Assembly: GCA_017794825.1 (NCBI GenBank)
Contig: CP051237.1
Location: 3,492,501 to 3,556,500 of the forward strand
From: Pararhizobium sp.
GTDB lineage: Bacteria; Pseudomonadota; Alphaproteobacteria; Rhizobiales; Rhizobiaceae
DNA: 64,000 bases
Direction: 5' to 3'
The position numbers and the translations under genes were made by a program. The notes under the pieces are model-generated. The model had not been told where the DNA came from. It saw nothing but the letters and a program-made list of their open reading frames with translations, and did not search any database. Below are positions 51,673 through 59,553 of the stretch, one piece after another; positions within the stretch are counted from its first letter, which is position 1, and every line of letters starts with the position of its first letter.

Positions 51673-51718
51673 GCGCCGCGGACGCGGCGCAAACTGGATT
51701 GCGGGTCGAGCCCGCAAT
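51673..51718. repeat. Double-hairpin palindrome, copy C
   Basis: GCGCCGC-GGAC-GCGGCGC (51673-51690), spacer AAACTGG, ATTGCGGG-TCGAG-CCCGCAAT (51698-51718), then GAGGG. The plan, loops and flanks match copies A and B while the stem bases differ and still pair. It lies 22 bp after the kinase stop and may serve as its terminator. Confidence 0.75.
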
Positions 51719-51870
51719 GAGGGTAGTTTGGAAGGGCGGTGGAGATGTCCGGCTCAATACTTTGCTGCAAGGACAGCATGTGTTCCTGGAAATCGAAGCC
51801 TTCTTATTTCCCTGGTTCTTTATATGTGTGATCCATTGATTGTAGATCACTGATCGGCCAATGTACACGG

Positions 51871-52299
51871 ATGGGTATAAGAGAGCATCCTGCACAAGGT
51901 AGCGTTGTTAGTGTTGATTACTCGTCTGGCGGGTTTCGAGAGCCAGAAATGGTTAAGCGGCGACTCGCTGTGGTGCTGTCCCCTAAAATTACAGCAAGAC
52001 CAGGACTTTGCACAATCGTCCCCCTAAGCCTATCTGTACCTCAGAAACTAATGCCATATCACAAGGAGATTGATATTCCGTTCGAAATGCCTAAGGAGTG
52101 GGGAAATGCGACTAGGTGGATCAAGGGCGATATGGTCAATGCTGTAGGGCTACATAGAGTTGACTTTCTACGCTTGGGCAAAGACGAAAACGGTAAACGC
52201 ATCTACCAGATGGCAACACTGCCGGATGAAATCTTTAGGATGGTGCGAGCATGCACATTGCATGGATTAGGGTTGTCAAACTTGACAAAACACCTCTAA
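51871..52299 (+). CDS. PemK/MazF-like toxin (solitary)
   Basis: 142 residues. The SH3-like RNase fold of MazF/PemK is indicated by the opening HPAQGSVVSVDYSSG-FREPEMVKRRLAVVLSPK (in pieces) and GLCTIVPLSLS, then WIKGDMVNAVGLHRVDFLRLGK. Such toxins cut mRNA and are normally held by an antitoxin from an adjacent gene. I see no antitoxin ORF in the 220 bp upstream or the 142 bp downstream. GC content is lower than in the flanking sugar genes, which suggests insertion into the regulon. It could also be an ancestral-type regulator without partner. Confidence 0.75.
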   Translation: MGIREHPAQGSVVSVDYSSGGFREPEMVKRRLAVVLSPKITARPGLCTIVPLSLSVPQKLMPYHKEIDIPFEMPKEWGNATRWIKGDMVNAVGLHRVDFLRLGKDENGKRIYQMATLPDEIFRMVRACTLHGLGLSNLTKHL

Positions 52300-52364
52300 A
52301 ATCCTATTTATGGGGTGTTAGCGGCTCTGCTCATGACATCCGCGTCTAAGACCCTACCATGGGC

Positions 52365-52402
52365 CACTGGCGTATTGAACGACAGCAAGTTCTAAGCCAG
52401 TG
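52365..52402. other. Hairpin-forming segment downstream of the PemK-like gene
   Basis: CACTGGC (52365-52371) and GCCAGTG (52396-52402) pair around a 24-nt loop. It precedes the terminator by eight bases and may be part of the transcript's 3' structure. No known RNA family is recognised. Confidence 0.35.
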
Positions 52403-52410
52403 CCGAGTTC

Positions 52411-52436
52411 CAAAACCCCGCTTTGGCGGGGTTTTG
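52411..52436. terminator. Bidirectional terminator between toxin gene and GntR gene
   Basis: CAAAACCCCGC (52411-52421) and GCGGGGTTTTG (52426-52436) form an 11-bp perfect stem with a four-base loop and T-runs on both strands, ending both convergent units. Confidence 0.92.
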
Positions 52437-52441
52437 CGCAT

Positions 52442-53248
52442 CTACGACCGGAAATCTCCGAAGCCGACCGAATAATGCCATTCCGGCTTGTCTGCCGGGG
52501 CGATGTCGCCCTTTGGCGCGAAACCGACGCGCTGTATCGAAATATCGAGGGCGACCGGAAGCATGGAAATGCGCGACAGCTCGATCGGCGTGCCCGTCTG
52601 GTCGGTGGCGCGGCGGATGGCGATGAAAATCGGACTGTTTTCCGCGATGCCAAGCATGCCGGCGGTGGTCGCATCGGCGACAGCGGGGATGTACTTGTCT
52701 TCGGCCTGCACGATGGTTCTTCCGAAGCGCTTGCGCAGCGTCGCGTAGAGCGAACCATCGAGATGCGACAGCTCGAGACCTTCCAGCAGCTTGAGGTTCA
52801 GCGTGGTTGCGACCAGCGCAAGCGATCGGCCGCCCCCTGACACCAGGCGTTCATGGAGATACACCGGCTCGCCGTCGGCAAGCCCGAAAAAAGCTTTCGC
52901 CTCTTCATCGGCTTCCGCCGGACCGCTCGACAGGACACGGAATTGCGGGGTCAGACCCTGCCCGGCGATGCCTTCCGTGATGCTGGTGATGGCCTTGTAG
53001 CGATTGTCGACGCCGGTGTGATTGACGAAGGTGCCGAGACCGTGCTGACGCCGCACGAGCCCTTCCTGTATCAGGATGTCGAGCGCCTGCTGGATCGTGC
53101 GGCGGCTGACGTTCCATTCCCGCGCAAGCGGCAATTCGCCGTCGATCTTGTCTTCGTAGTACCCGGAGACGATACGCGCCCTGAGTGTTTCGGCGATCTG
53201 AATATAGATCGGCCTGTGGTCCTTTTCCAAAGGGACTTGGATGCTCAC
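52442..53248 (-). CDS. GntR-family regulator with UTRA domain (HutC subgroup)
   Basis: 268 residues. Winged helix about 10-75: PIYIQIAETLRARIVSGYY, then REWNVSRRTIQQALDILIQEGLV with the recognition helix, and GLGTFV. The UTRA ligand domain (about 95-240) has VYLHERLVSGG and the PIELSRISMLP strand. The gene is the last of the ABC operon (16 bp after the creatininase-like gene), a common place for a local regulator. Three CTTG-N14-CAAG sites are its predicted targets. The ligand is unknown. Confidence 0.9.
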   Translation of the reverse strand: MSIQVPLEKDHRPIYIQIAETLRARIVSGYYEDKIDGELPLAREWNVSRRTIQQALDILIQEGLVRRQHGLGTFVNHTGVDNRYKAITSITEGIAGQGLTPQFRVLSSGPAEADEEAKAFFGLADGEPVYLHERLVSGGGRSLALVATTLNLKLLEGLELSHLDGSLYATLRKRFGRTIVQAEDKYIPAVADATTAGMLGIAENSPIFIAIRRATDQTGTPIELSRISMLPVALDISIQRVGFAPKGDIAPADKPEWHYSVGFGDFRS

Positions 53249-53264
53249 GCCCGCCTCTGAGACT

Positions 53265-54032
53265 CTATTCCTTGAATTGCCGACTGTATAGCACGGATAT
53301 CTGCTTTGCCATATTGACCAGAACCTCGTCCAGAATGGCTTTGCCCTTGTCGGCGCTGGCGGCGCGGGGGTCTCCCAGAACCGGGCTTTCCGAGAATTCC
53401 GTCCAGCGATAAGGCACGATGTCGAAATCGTCCGGGAACTCCGGATAGTTTTCGGTCGCCTTGCTCATGTCCACGGATTCGGGCGCAAGATGAAGCATGT
53501 AGGACGTCTCGATTTCGCAGGCGTGCATGAAGGCGCCATGCGCTTCCGGCCTCTCCCGAACCCGCGCAATGGCGCGTTCGGCGCCGGGATAGAAGAAGTT
53601 CGCCATGGTGATCGCTTCATCCTTGGCGAGACGCTGCGCATCGCGGATGGCGGCTGCGTTGCCGAGATGGGCGTTGATGACCACCACGGTGGCGAGCCCC
53701 TTGGCCTTCGCCGACCTTGCGATGTCGAGCAGCACGTTTGTTACGGTGGCGTTCGTGACGCCGAATGAGCCTGGAGCGTCGGCGAGAGACCAGACCTGAC
53801 CGAAGGGGACGACCGGAAGCCGCAGAACGGGCGTGGCGTCGCCAATCGTCTCGATCAGGGCGTCGGCGAGCCGTTCGGCCAGGATGTTGTCCGTTCCGGC
53901 CGGAAGATGTTCGCCGTGGCTTTCCACTGCGCCAATCGGCAGAAGCAGCACGGGCCGCTTCTTCAGCGCCTCTTTCAAGGCGCTGTCGGAAAGAGCGGAA
54001 ATGTCTGCGCTGTTGGCCACGATCGTACTCAC
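53265..54032 (-). CDS. Creatininase-family amidohydrolase
   Basis: 255 residues from GTG 54032. Metal-site motifs of the creatininase family: GAVESHGEHLPAGTDN gives Glu, His and Asp ligands (about 34-49), VVINAHLGNAAAI replaces the usual NGHGGN loop, and HACEIETSYML supplies the later Glu. The variant NAHLGN loop suggests a substrate other than creatinine. Relatives include lactam and formamide hydrolases of cofactor routes. Its start overlaps the stop of the phosphotriesterase-like gene by four bases. Confidence 0.8.
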   Translation of the reverse strand: MSTIVANSADISALSDSALKEALKKRPVLLLPIGAVESHGEHLPAGTDNILAERLADALIETIGDATPVLRLPVVPFGQVWSLADAPGSFGVTNATVTNVLLDIARSAKAKGLATVVVINAHLGNAAAIRDAQRLAKDEAITMANFFYPGAERAIARVRERPEAHGAFMHACEIETSYMLHLAPESVDMSKATENYPEFPDDFDIVPYRWTEFSESPVLGDPRAASADKGKAILDEVLVNMAKQISVLYSRQFKE

Positions 54033-55003
54033 TGCGTAAACGCGAAAGCGCTCTGGGGATTTTCGACCATGAAAGTGTGGATCAGGGCCTCGCCGTCGAA
54101 GCCTGCGTCGCCGGCCTGTTCGATGAAGCGCGGAACCCAGCTCTCGAGGATGTAGCCAAGGCCGAGGCCGCCCTCGCCGTAATTGCGGTACATGGTGCGC
54201 CGCGCAATGTCTCCGCCGATCAGGATCTGCTTCTCGTGGCCGTGACGGACGAGATTGAAGATGCATTCGATGAGAATGCTCTCGGGATGATACTTGATGC
54301 GCGAAATGCCGTCGAAGCACATGAACACGCCGGTTTCGGCGGCCTTGAGGTGCACCCAATGGTCCGGGTTGCGATCGACATGGGCGATCGTCAGCCGGGT
54401 CGGATCGACGTTTTCCTGTTTCACGATCGCCAGTTGCTCGAGAATCAGGGTTCCAAGCTCCGTGTGGGAATGCAGCGGCGAACCGGTTTCCTTGTGCGCG
54501 TCGAGCACGGCGCGCATGACCTTGTCTTCAGCTTCCGAAATCGTGTTGTAGCCGGTGCCGAACTTGGCGACGCCGCCAAGAAGGTCCGTGCCGTCCATGC
54601 CGGTCGTCAGTTCGGCGACGACATGGTCTTTCAGTTCTGCGCGGGATTTCGAGGCGATCCAGTCTCCGAAGGTGACGCCTTTTCCGGGCATGGTCCCCGG
54701 CCACATGATCGCCTTGTTGAAACCGGCGGTCGCGATGATGTTTATGCCCGTCCGATCCGCGATTTCCTTCAGCGCGGCCGGGTCGCGTCCGTAGTCGATG
54801 CAGGTTGCGTCGTAGACCGACCGTCCTCCGGCGGCCGTGAAGAGTTCGACGTCGGCGACCGAGTTGTCGACGCTGTCGATCATGAAGTCGTCGATGCCCT
54901 TTTCCTTCCACAGCGGCGGAACACAATAAAGATGATCGTGCGCGTAGGTGACGCCGAGTTCTTCCGGCGCCATGTCGCCATTGAGTGTGCGGATGAATGT
55001 CAT
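54029..55003 (-). CDS. Phosphotriesterase-family hydrolase (lactonase-like)
   Basis: 324-residue binuclear-metal TIM barrel. The HDHLY motif (about 22-26) gives the first His pair, a GGVAKFG Lys (about 146) could be the carbamylated bridge, SHTELG and IAHVDRN supply two further His, and GGDIARR the catalytic Asp. Bacterial relatives in sugar operons hydrolyse sugar lactones or phosphorylated lactones rather than phosphotriesters. Start at ATG 55003, sharing one base with the permease stop. In the operon it follows the transporter genes, so its substrate probably comes from the imported compound. Confidence 0.82.
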   Translation of the reverse strand: MTFIRTLNGDMAPEELGVTYAHDHLYCVPPLWKEKGIDDFMIDSVDNSVADVELFTAAGGRSVYDATCIDYGRDPAALKEIADRTGINIIATAGFNKAIMWPGTMPGKGVTFGDWIASKSRAELKDHVVAELTTGMDGTDLLGGVAKFGTGYNTISEAEDKVMRAVLDAHKETGSPLHSHTELGTLILEQLAIVKQENVDPTRLTIAHVDRNPDHWVHLKAAETGVFMCFDGISRIKYHPESILIECIFNLVRHGHEKQILIGGDIARRTMYRNYGEGGLGLGYILESWVPRFIEQAGDAGFDGEALIHTFMVENPQSAFAFTQ

Positions 55004-55974
55004 CAGTCGGATTTCCTTCTGATATTGGCAAGGGCAAGAGCGAGGACGATGATGCCGCCCTGTACGATAAAGCGGGTCGCCGGCGGCAGGGATACGACAT
55101 ACAGCAGGCTTTGTACGAAAAACAGGATCAGCGCGCCGATGGACACGCCCGCGGCGAGAAACACCCCGCCTCCGAACACCGCGCCGCCGATCACCGCAGC
55201 GGCGATGGAATCGACCGTGTAGGCGTCGGCGATCCCGATGGAGGCCATTCCGGTAATCGCCGATAGCAGTATGCCGCCGATGGTGGCGGCAAGGCTGGAG
55301 AGCACGAACGAGATGACGATCATGCGTCCGGCGGCGATGCCGTTCAGCCGGGCGGCGCGAGCGTTTGCGCCGGCAAGCAGCATGCGCCTGCCGGGCATGG
55401 TGAAGTGGACAAGCGTTGTCAGTCCGGCGATGGCCGCGAGCCACAGAATGACGGAATAGGGGAGAACGCCGAGGAACCAGCCTTCGGTGATGACCCGGAA
55501 TTCGGCCGGGATGGAGCCGCGCGGGCTGCCGCCGGTGACGACCAAGGTGGTTCCGGTCAGGACCAGGGACGTGGCGAGCGTGGCGAGGAACGCCGGTATG
55601 CGTAACGCCACGACCAGCAGGCCGTTGGCGACGCCGACCAGCGCGCCGCATCCGAGCGTGACCGACAGCGCATAGGCCATGTTGTCCATATTGCCGGCGA
55701 ACGTCATCGCCAACACGACATTGGCGAGACCCGCCGTTGCGCCGACGGAGAGGTCGAGTCGTCCCATCATCAGGATCAGCGCCTGGCCCAGCGTGATGAT
55801 CCCGAGCGGCGCGGCCTGCCGCATATTGTCGAGGATCTGGTGTCCCGAGACCTGCCCGGACGCCACGAACAGCACGCACAGCAGCACGACCAGAAGGCCG
55901 AAGGCCCTCAGCGTCGCCGGAGACGGGCGCAACTTTTCAAGGACGAGCACGGCGCTTTGAACACTAGTCTGCAT
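55003..55974 (-). CDS. Sugar ABC transporter permease (RbsC-type), second
   Basis: 323 residues with eight to ten hydrophobic segments of the branched/ribose permease fold; GLLVVLLCVLFVASG begins the first. GRLDLSVGATAGLANVV and the C-terminal FGGGVFLAAGVSIGALIL are hallmarks of this family. The ATG at 55974 overlaps the end of the first permease gene by 11 bp. Two different permeases form a heterodimer in this system, unlike E. coli RbsC, a homodimer. Confidence 0.9.
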   Translation of the reverse strand: MQTSVQSAVLVLEKLRPSPATLRAFGLLVVLLCVLFVASGQVSGHQILDNMRQAAPLGIITLGQALILMMGRLDLSVGATAGLANVVLAMTFAGNMDNMAYALSVTLGCGALVGVANGLLVVALRIPAFLATLATSLVLTGTTLVVTGGSPRGSIPAEFRVITEGWFLGVLPYSVILWLAAIAGLTTLVHFTMPGRRMLLAGANARAARLNGIAAGRMIVISFVLSSLAATIGGILLSAITGMASIGIADAYTVDSIAAAVIGGAVFGGGVFLAAGVSIGALILFFVQSLLYVVSLPPATRFIVQGGIIVLALALANIRRKSD

Positions 55975-56905
55975 CGCCGGCCTTTCCGCGCATGAAGAAG
56001 ACCAGCGCCGCAACGAAGATCAGCCCCTTGGCGATCGCCTGAAGGTTGGTGTCGAGCTGCAGCAGGTTGAAGGTGTTGTTGATGAGCACCAGCGAAATGA
56101 CTGCGAGCAGAACGCCGATGAGATTGCCCCGGCCTCCCTTCAGCGCGATGCCGCCGAGAATCGCCGCCGAGACCGCGTCCAGCGTATAGGCGTCGCCGAT
56201 CAGCGGATCGCCGGACAGGATGCGGATCGAGAGGAACACGCCGGCGAGCGCCGCCAGGGCGCCGCTCAGGGCATAGACCTGCAGGTCGACTCTGGCGCTG
56301 GACACGCCGTGCGCGAAAGCCGCGCGCGGATCGGAACCGGCGGCGTAGATCGACCGGCCGAAGCGCGTCCATCCGGCGAGGAGGATGAAGGCGCCATAGA
56401 CAAGAATGACGATGAGAAGCGGAACGCCGAGCGGAGATTCGCCCTCGAACAACAGGGCGTAGAAATCGTAGGAGACCTGGCCGCCCGGCTTCGGCAGGAG
56501 AAGCAGCGTGACGCCCTTGACGATCGCGGCCGTGGCCAGGCTCATCACCAGGGGGTTGATGCGCAGCAGGATGACGCCGGCTGCGGTGAACAGTCCGGCC
56601 CCGACGCCGGCCAGCATGGCCAGCGGGATCGCCAGCCAGCCGATGCTCGAGACGGTCAGGGCCATGATCGCGGTGGCGAGGCTCATGATCGTGCCGACCG
56701 ACAGGTCGATGCGTCCGGCCATGAGAACAATGGCCTCGCCGAGCGCGACCATGCCCAGCGGCAGAACCCTGTTGGTCAGATTGGCGAGATTGGCGGAACT
56801 CAGGAACGACGACGACAGCGACGCCGTGAACACCACAAGCAGGATGGTCAGGATCAGCGCGGGCAGGGCGAGCAGCAGATTGAAGCGGATCGATCCGTTA
56901 AGCAT
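55964..56905 (-). CDS. Sugar ABC transporter permease (RbsC-type), first
   Basis: 313 residues, multi-spanning: LLLALPALILTILLVVFTASL is the first helix. GRIDLSVGTIMSLATAIMALT and ILGGIALKGGRGNLIGVLL are diagnostic of the RbsC/AraH fold. ATG 56905 overlaps the ATPase stop by eight bases, and the gene overlaps the next permease. Pairs with the second permease and the two-domain ATPase. Confidence 0.9.
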   Translation of the reverse strand: MLNGSIRFNLLLALPALILTILLVVFTASLSSSFLSSANLANLTNRVLPLGMVALGEAIVLMAGRIDLSVGTIMSLATAIMALTVSSIGWLAIPLAMLAGVGAGLFTAAGVILLRINPLVMSLATAAIVKGVTLLLLPKPGGQVSYDFYALLFEGESPLGVPLLIVILVYGAFILLAGWTRFGRSIYAAGSDPRAAFAHGVSSARVDLQVYALSGALAALAGVFLSIRILSGDPLIGDAYTLDAVSAAILGGIALKGGRGNLIGVLLAVISLVLINNTFNLLQLDTNLQAIAKGLIFVAALVFFMRGKAGDAD

Positions 56906-58439
56906 GGACGACCTCCGCTGGTTCGTCGGCGTGGCGGGTCGCGCAGCGCATGATGTGTTCCTCGGAAAAATCCGCCCGCGCGATCTCCGCCGAAATGCGG
57001 CGCTCATAGACCGTCACGATACGATCGCTGAGGCCGATCAGCTCCAGCAGGTCGGAACTGATCAGGATGACGGCGACGCCCTTGCCGGTGAGTTCCGAGA
57101 CGAGGCGATAGATCTCGCTCTTGGTTTCGATGTCGACGCCCTTGGTCGGCTCGGCGAGCACGAGAATTTTCGGCGTGTGCGCCAGCCAGCGCGCAAAGAC
57201 GACCTTTTGCTGGTTGCCGCCGGAGAGTTCTCCGACGGGCTGTTCCAGAGAGGCCGCCTTGATGGCGAAGCGATCGCGGGCTTCCTCCGTGAAACGCTTT
57301 TCTGTGGCGAGCGGAAGCAATCCGAATGCGGACTCCCGGCCGATGGCGAACAGGCTCATGTTGGTGCGCACCGGCAGGGTGAGCGCCAGCCCGTCGCGTT
57401 TGCGGTCGTCGGGAATGCTGGCGACGCCGAGCGCAATGGCCCGGGCGACGGAGGATAGGTTCGTCGGCTTTCCGTCTATTTCCACCGTTCCGCTGCGGAA
57501 GGGACGCGCGCCGGACAAGGCCGCCGCCAGTTCGTGCTGGCCCTGTCCTTCAAGGCCGGCGACTCCGAGAACCTCGCCCTTGCGCACCGAAAGGCTGACC
57601 GGAGGCAACTCCGCGTTACCGGCGTCCTGCAACCGGATCGCCGGCGCCGTGTCTTCGAAGGAGGAGGGGCGTTCGGGAAAGATGTTGGAAAGCTTGCGGC
57701 CGACCATCGCCTGGATGAGGTCGTCGCGGGAAAACTCGCCTGCGGCCGCGTCGAGCGTCAAGGCGCCGTCCTTGAGGACGATCGCCCTGTCCGCTGCATC
57801 CATGATTTCGCCAAGCCGGTGCGAAATGAAGACGATGGAGGTTCCGCGCGCCTTCAGGCGCTGCATGAGATCGACAACGGTCTCCGCCGCCTTGCTCGAC
57901 AGGGACGCCGTCGGCTCGTCCAGCACCAGCACCCTGGGCTCGAGGCTCATGGCGCGCGCGATTTCCACCATCTGGAGTTCGGCCGCGGAAAGGTCCGACC
58001 CGAGGCGTTTCGGCGATACGGAGAAACCCAGATCGTCGAGAAGCCCGGCGCAGCTTCGGTGCAACGCCTGCTGCCGGATCAGGCCCAGCGGACCGCGTGG
58101 TTCGCGACCGAAGAAGATGTTTTCGGCGACGGTGAGGTCCGGGATGATCGCGGTTTCCTGGTGCGCGATCGCCACGCCGCGCCGCATCGCTTCGAGCGGG
58201 CTGGCCGGCGCATATTCAGCGCCGTCAAGCGAAAGACGGCCTTCGTCCTGCGGCAGGCCGCCGGAAATGATGTTCATGAGGGTGGATTTGCCGGCTCCGT
58301 TTTCGCCGACAAGCGCCAGGATCTCGTTCCTGCCGATAGAGAATGAAACATCCCGCAAGACCCGGTTCTGGCCGAAAGCCCTGGATATTCCGGAGGCTTC
58401 CAGCACCGGAACCGATCGATTGTCTAGCGCAGTGGTCAT
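56898..58439 (-). CDS. Sugar ABC transporter ATPase with two nucleotide-binding domains (RbsA/MglA type)
   Basis: 513 residues, two fused ABC domains. N-terminal: GENGAGKST Walker A, LSAAELQMVEIARAM signature, VLVLDEPTASLS Walker B. C-terminal: no standard Walker A in the expected place (VAGLEGQGQHEL), LSGGNQQKVVFARWL signature and a Walker-B-like KILVLAEPTKGVD, where the usual Asp before Glu is Ala. Degenerate sites in one half are known in this family, but the Ala is worth noting. Powers import by the two permeases; 16 bp after the binding-protein stop. Confidence 0.92.
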   Translation of the reverse strand: MTTALDNRSVPVLEASGISRAFGQNRVLRDVSFSIGRNEILALVGENGAGKSTLMNIISGGLPQDEGRLSLDGAEYAPASPLEAMRRGVAIAHQETAIIPDLTVAENIFFGREPRGPLGLIRQQALHRSCAGLLDDLGFSVSPKRLGSDLSAAELQMVEIARAMSLEPRVLVLDEPTASLSSKAAETVVDLMQRLKARGTSIVFISHRLGEIMDAADRAIVLKDGALTLDAAAGEFSRDDLIQAMVGRKLSNIFPERPSSFEDTAPAIRLQDAGNAELPPVSLSVRKGEVLGVAGLEGQGQHELAAALSGARPFRSGTVEIDGKPTNLSSVARAIALGVASIPDDRKRDGLALTLPVRTNMSLFAIGRESAFGLLPLATEKRFTEEARDRFAIKAASLEQPVGELSGGNQQKVVFARWLAHTPKILVLAEPTKGVDIETKSEIYRLVSELTGKGVAVILISSDLLELIGLSDRIVTVYERRISAEIARADFSEEHIMRCATRHADEPAEVVHA

Positions 58440-58455
58440 TGCGGGATGTCAAAGG

Positions 58456-59451
58456 TCAGTTTTCGAAGGTCGCCTTGACCTGTTCGTCGCTGAGCCTTGT
58501 ATTGGTCCAGAACGAATCCGACAGGTCGTCGCGAACATACTCGTCTAGGTTTTCCGCGGTGATCGTCGGAACCGGGAAGATGATGTCCTTCTCGACCTCT
58601 TCGCCGTTCAGAAGCTTGAGCGCGATCAGCAGCGATTCGGAGCCGAGCCATGTCGGCTTTGCGGCGCCGACGGAATCGAAACCGGAGTCCTTCAGAGCGG
58701 CCCAGCGCTTCAGGTAGCCGTTGTTGTCCTCGCCGGTCATCGGAACGAGCGGACGCTGAGCGGCCTCGAAGGCGTCGATGGCGCCGAGGGTCATTGCGCC
58801 GCCCTGCGACCACACGCCGTCGATTTCCGGATTGGCGGCGAGCAGGTTGGAGACGGCCACCTTTGCCTGGGCGTAGTCCCAGGATGCGTCGGCCGTGGCG
58901 ATGATCTCGATGTCCGGATATTCGGAGAAGACTTCCTGTGCGCCGGCCCAGCGGTCGTCGCTGACGGAAATGCCGGCGATGCCGTTGAGGGCGATGATCT
59001 TGCCCTTGCCGTCCAGCGCGTCTGCGAGCCACTCAGCGCTTGCCTTGCCGAAGTCGACGTCGTCGACGGTGACGAGCACGTCATAGTCGTCCGAAGCGAT
59101 CTTGGAGGCGAGAAGGATGACCTTGATGCCCTTGGCCTGCGCCTTCTTCAGAACCGGGATGAGCGCGGTCGGCGAAATCGGCGTGGTGATGATGGCGTCG
59201 ACGCCCTGGGTGACAAGGTCCTCGATGTTGGAGACCTGCTTGTCGACTTTCAGTTCGGATTCGACGTAGGTGACGTCGACCTCGTCGGCGTGGCGCTCGG
59301 CTTCCGCCTCGAATTCCTTCGCAAGCTGGACCGACCACGAGTTTCCGCCGAAGTAGATATCGTAGCCAATGGAATATTTGTCGTCTGCCGCGAAGGCGGG
59401 AGCAGCAAGCCCCAGCGCCAGTGTTGCGGCGATCAGTGCCTTGAATTTCAT
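58456..59451 (-). CDS. Sugar ABC transporter periplasmic binding protein (RbsB type)
   Basis: 331 residues. Signal peptide about 1-21 (KFKALIAATLALGLAAPAFA), mature protein begins near ADDKYS. Two-lobe periplasmic-binding fold: YDIYFGGNSWSVQLAKEFEAE near the start, QGVDAIITTPISPTALIPVLKKA (in pieces) and LNGIAGISVSDDRWAG at the lobe interface. It resembles ribose/xylitol/inositol-type binding proteins; ligand unknown. First gene of the operon, with its own operator-bearing promoter. Confidence 0.9.
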   Translation of the reverse strand: MKFKALIAATLALGLAAPAFAADDKYSIGYDIYFGGNSWSVQLAKEFEAEAERHADEVDVTYVESELKVDKQVSNIEDLVTQGVDAIITTPISPTALIPVLKKAQAKGIKVILLASKIASDDYDVLVTVDDVDFGKASAEWLADALDGKGKIIALNGIAGISVSDDRWAGAQEVFSEYPDIEIIATADASWDYAQAKVAVSNLLAANPEIDGVWSQGGAMTLGAIDAFEAAQRPLVPMTGEDNNGYLKRWAALKDSGFDSVGAAKPTWLGSESLLIALKLLNGEEVEKDIIFPVPTITAENLDEYVRDDLSDSFWTNTRLSDEQVKATFEN

Positions 59452-59497
59452 GGTGTTCCCCTTGTGCAGTGAGAGGTTGGCGACGTCATCATGTTAC

Positions 59498-59519
59498 CTT
59501 GTTCACTCAAGTAGTCAAG
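59498..59519. promoter_or_regulatory. Candidate GntR operator, site 2 (ABC operon promoter)
   Basis: 22-bp CTTG-N14-CAAG site, 47 bp upstream of the binding-protein start. It matches the reverse complement of site 1 at 16 of 22 positions, including the nine-base end GTAGTCAAG. Confidence 0.6.
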
Positions 59520-59553
59520 TGAAGGTAGAATCCTGATGTTTTCCGGGTTGCTT

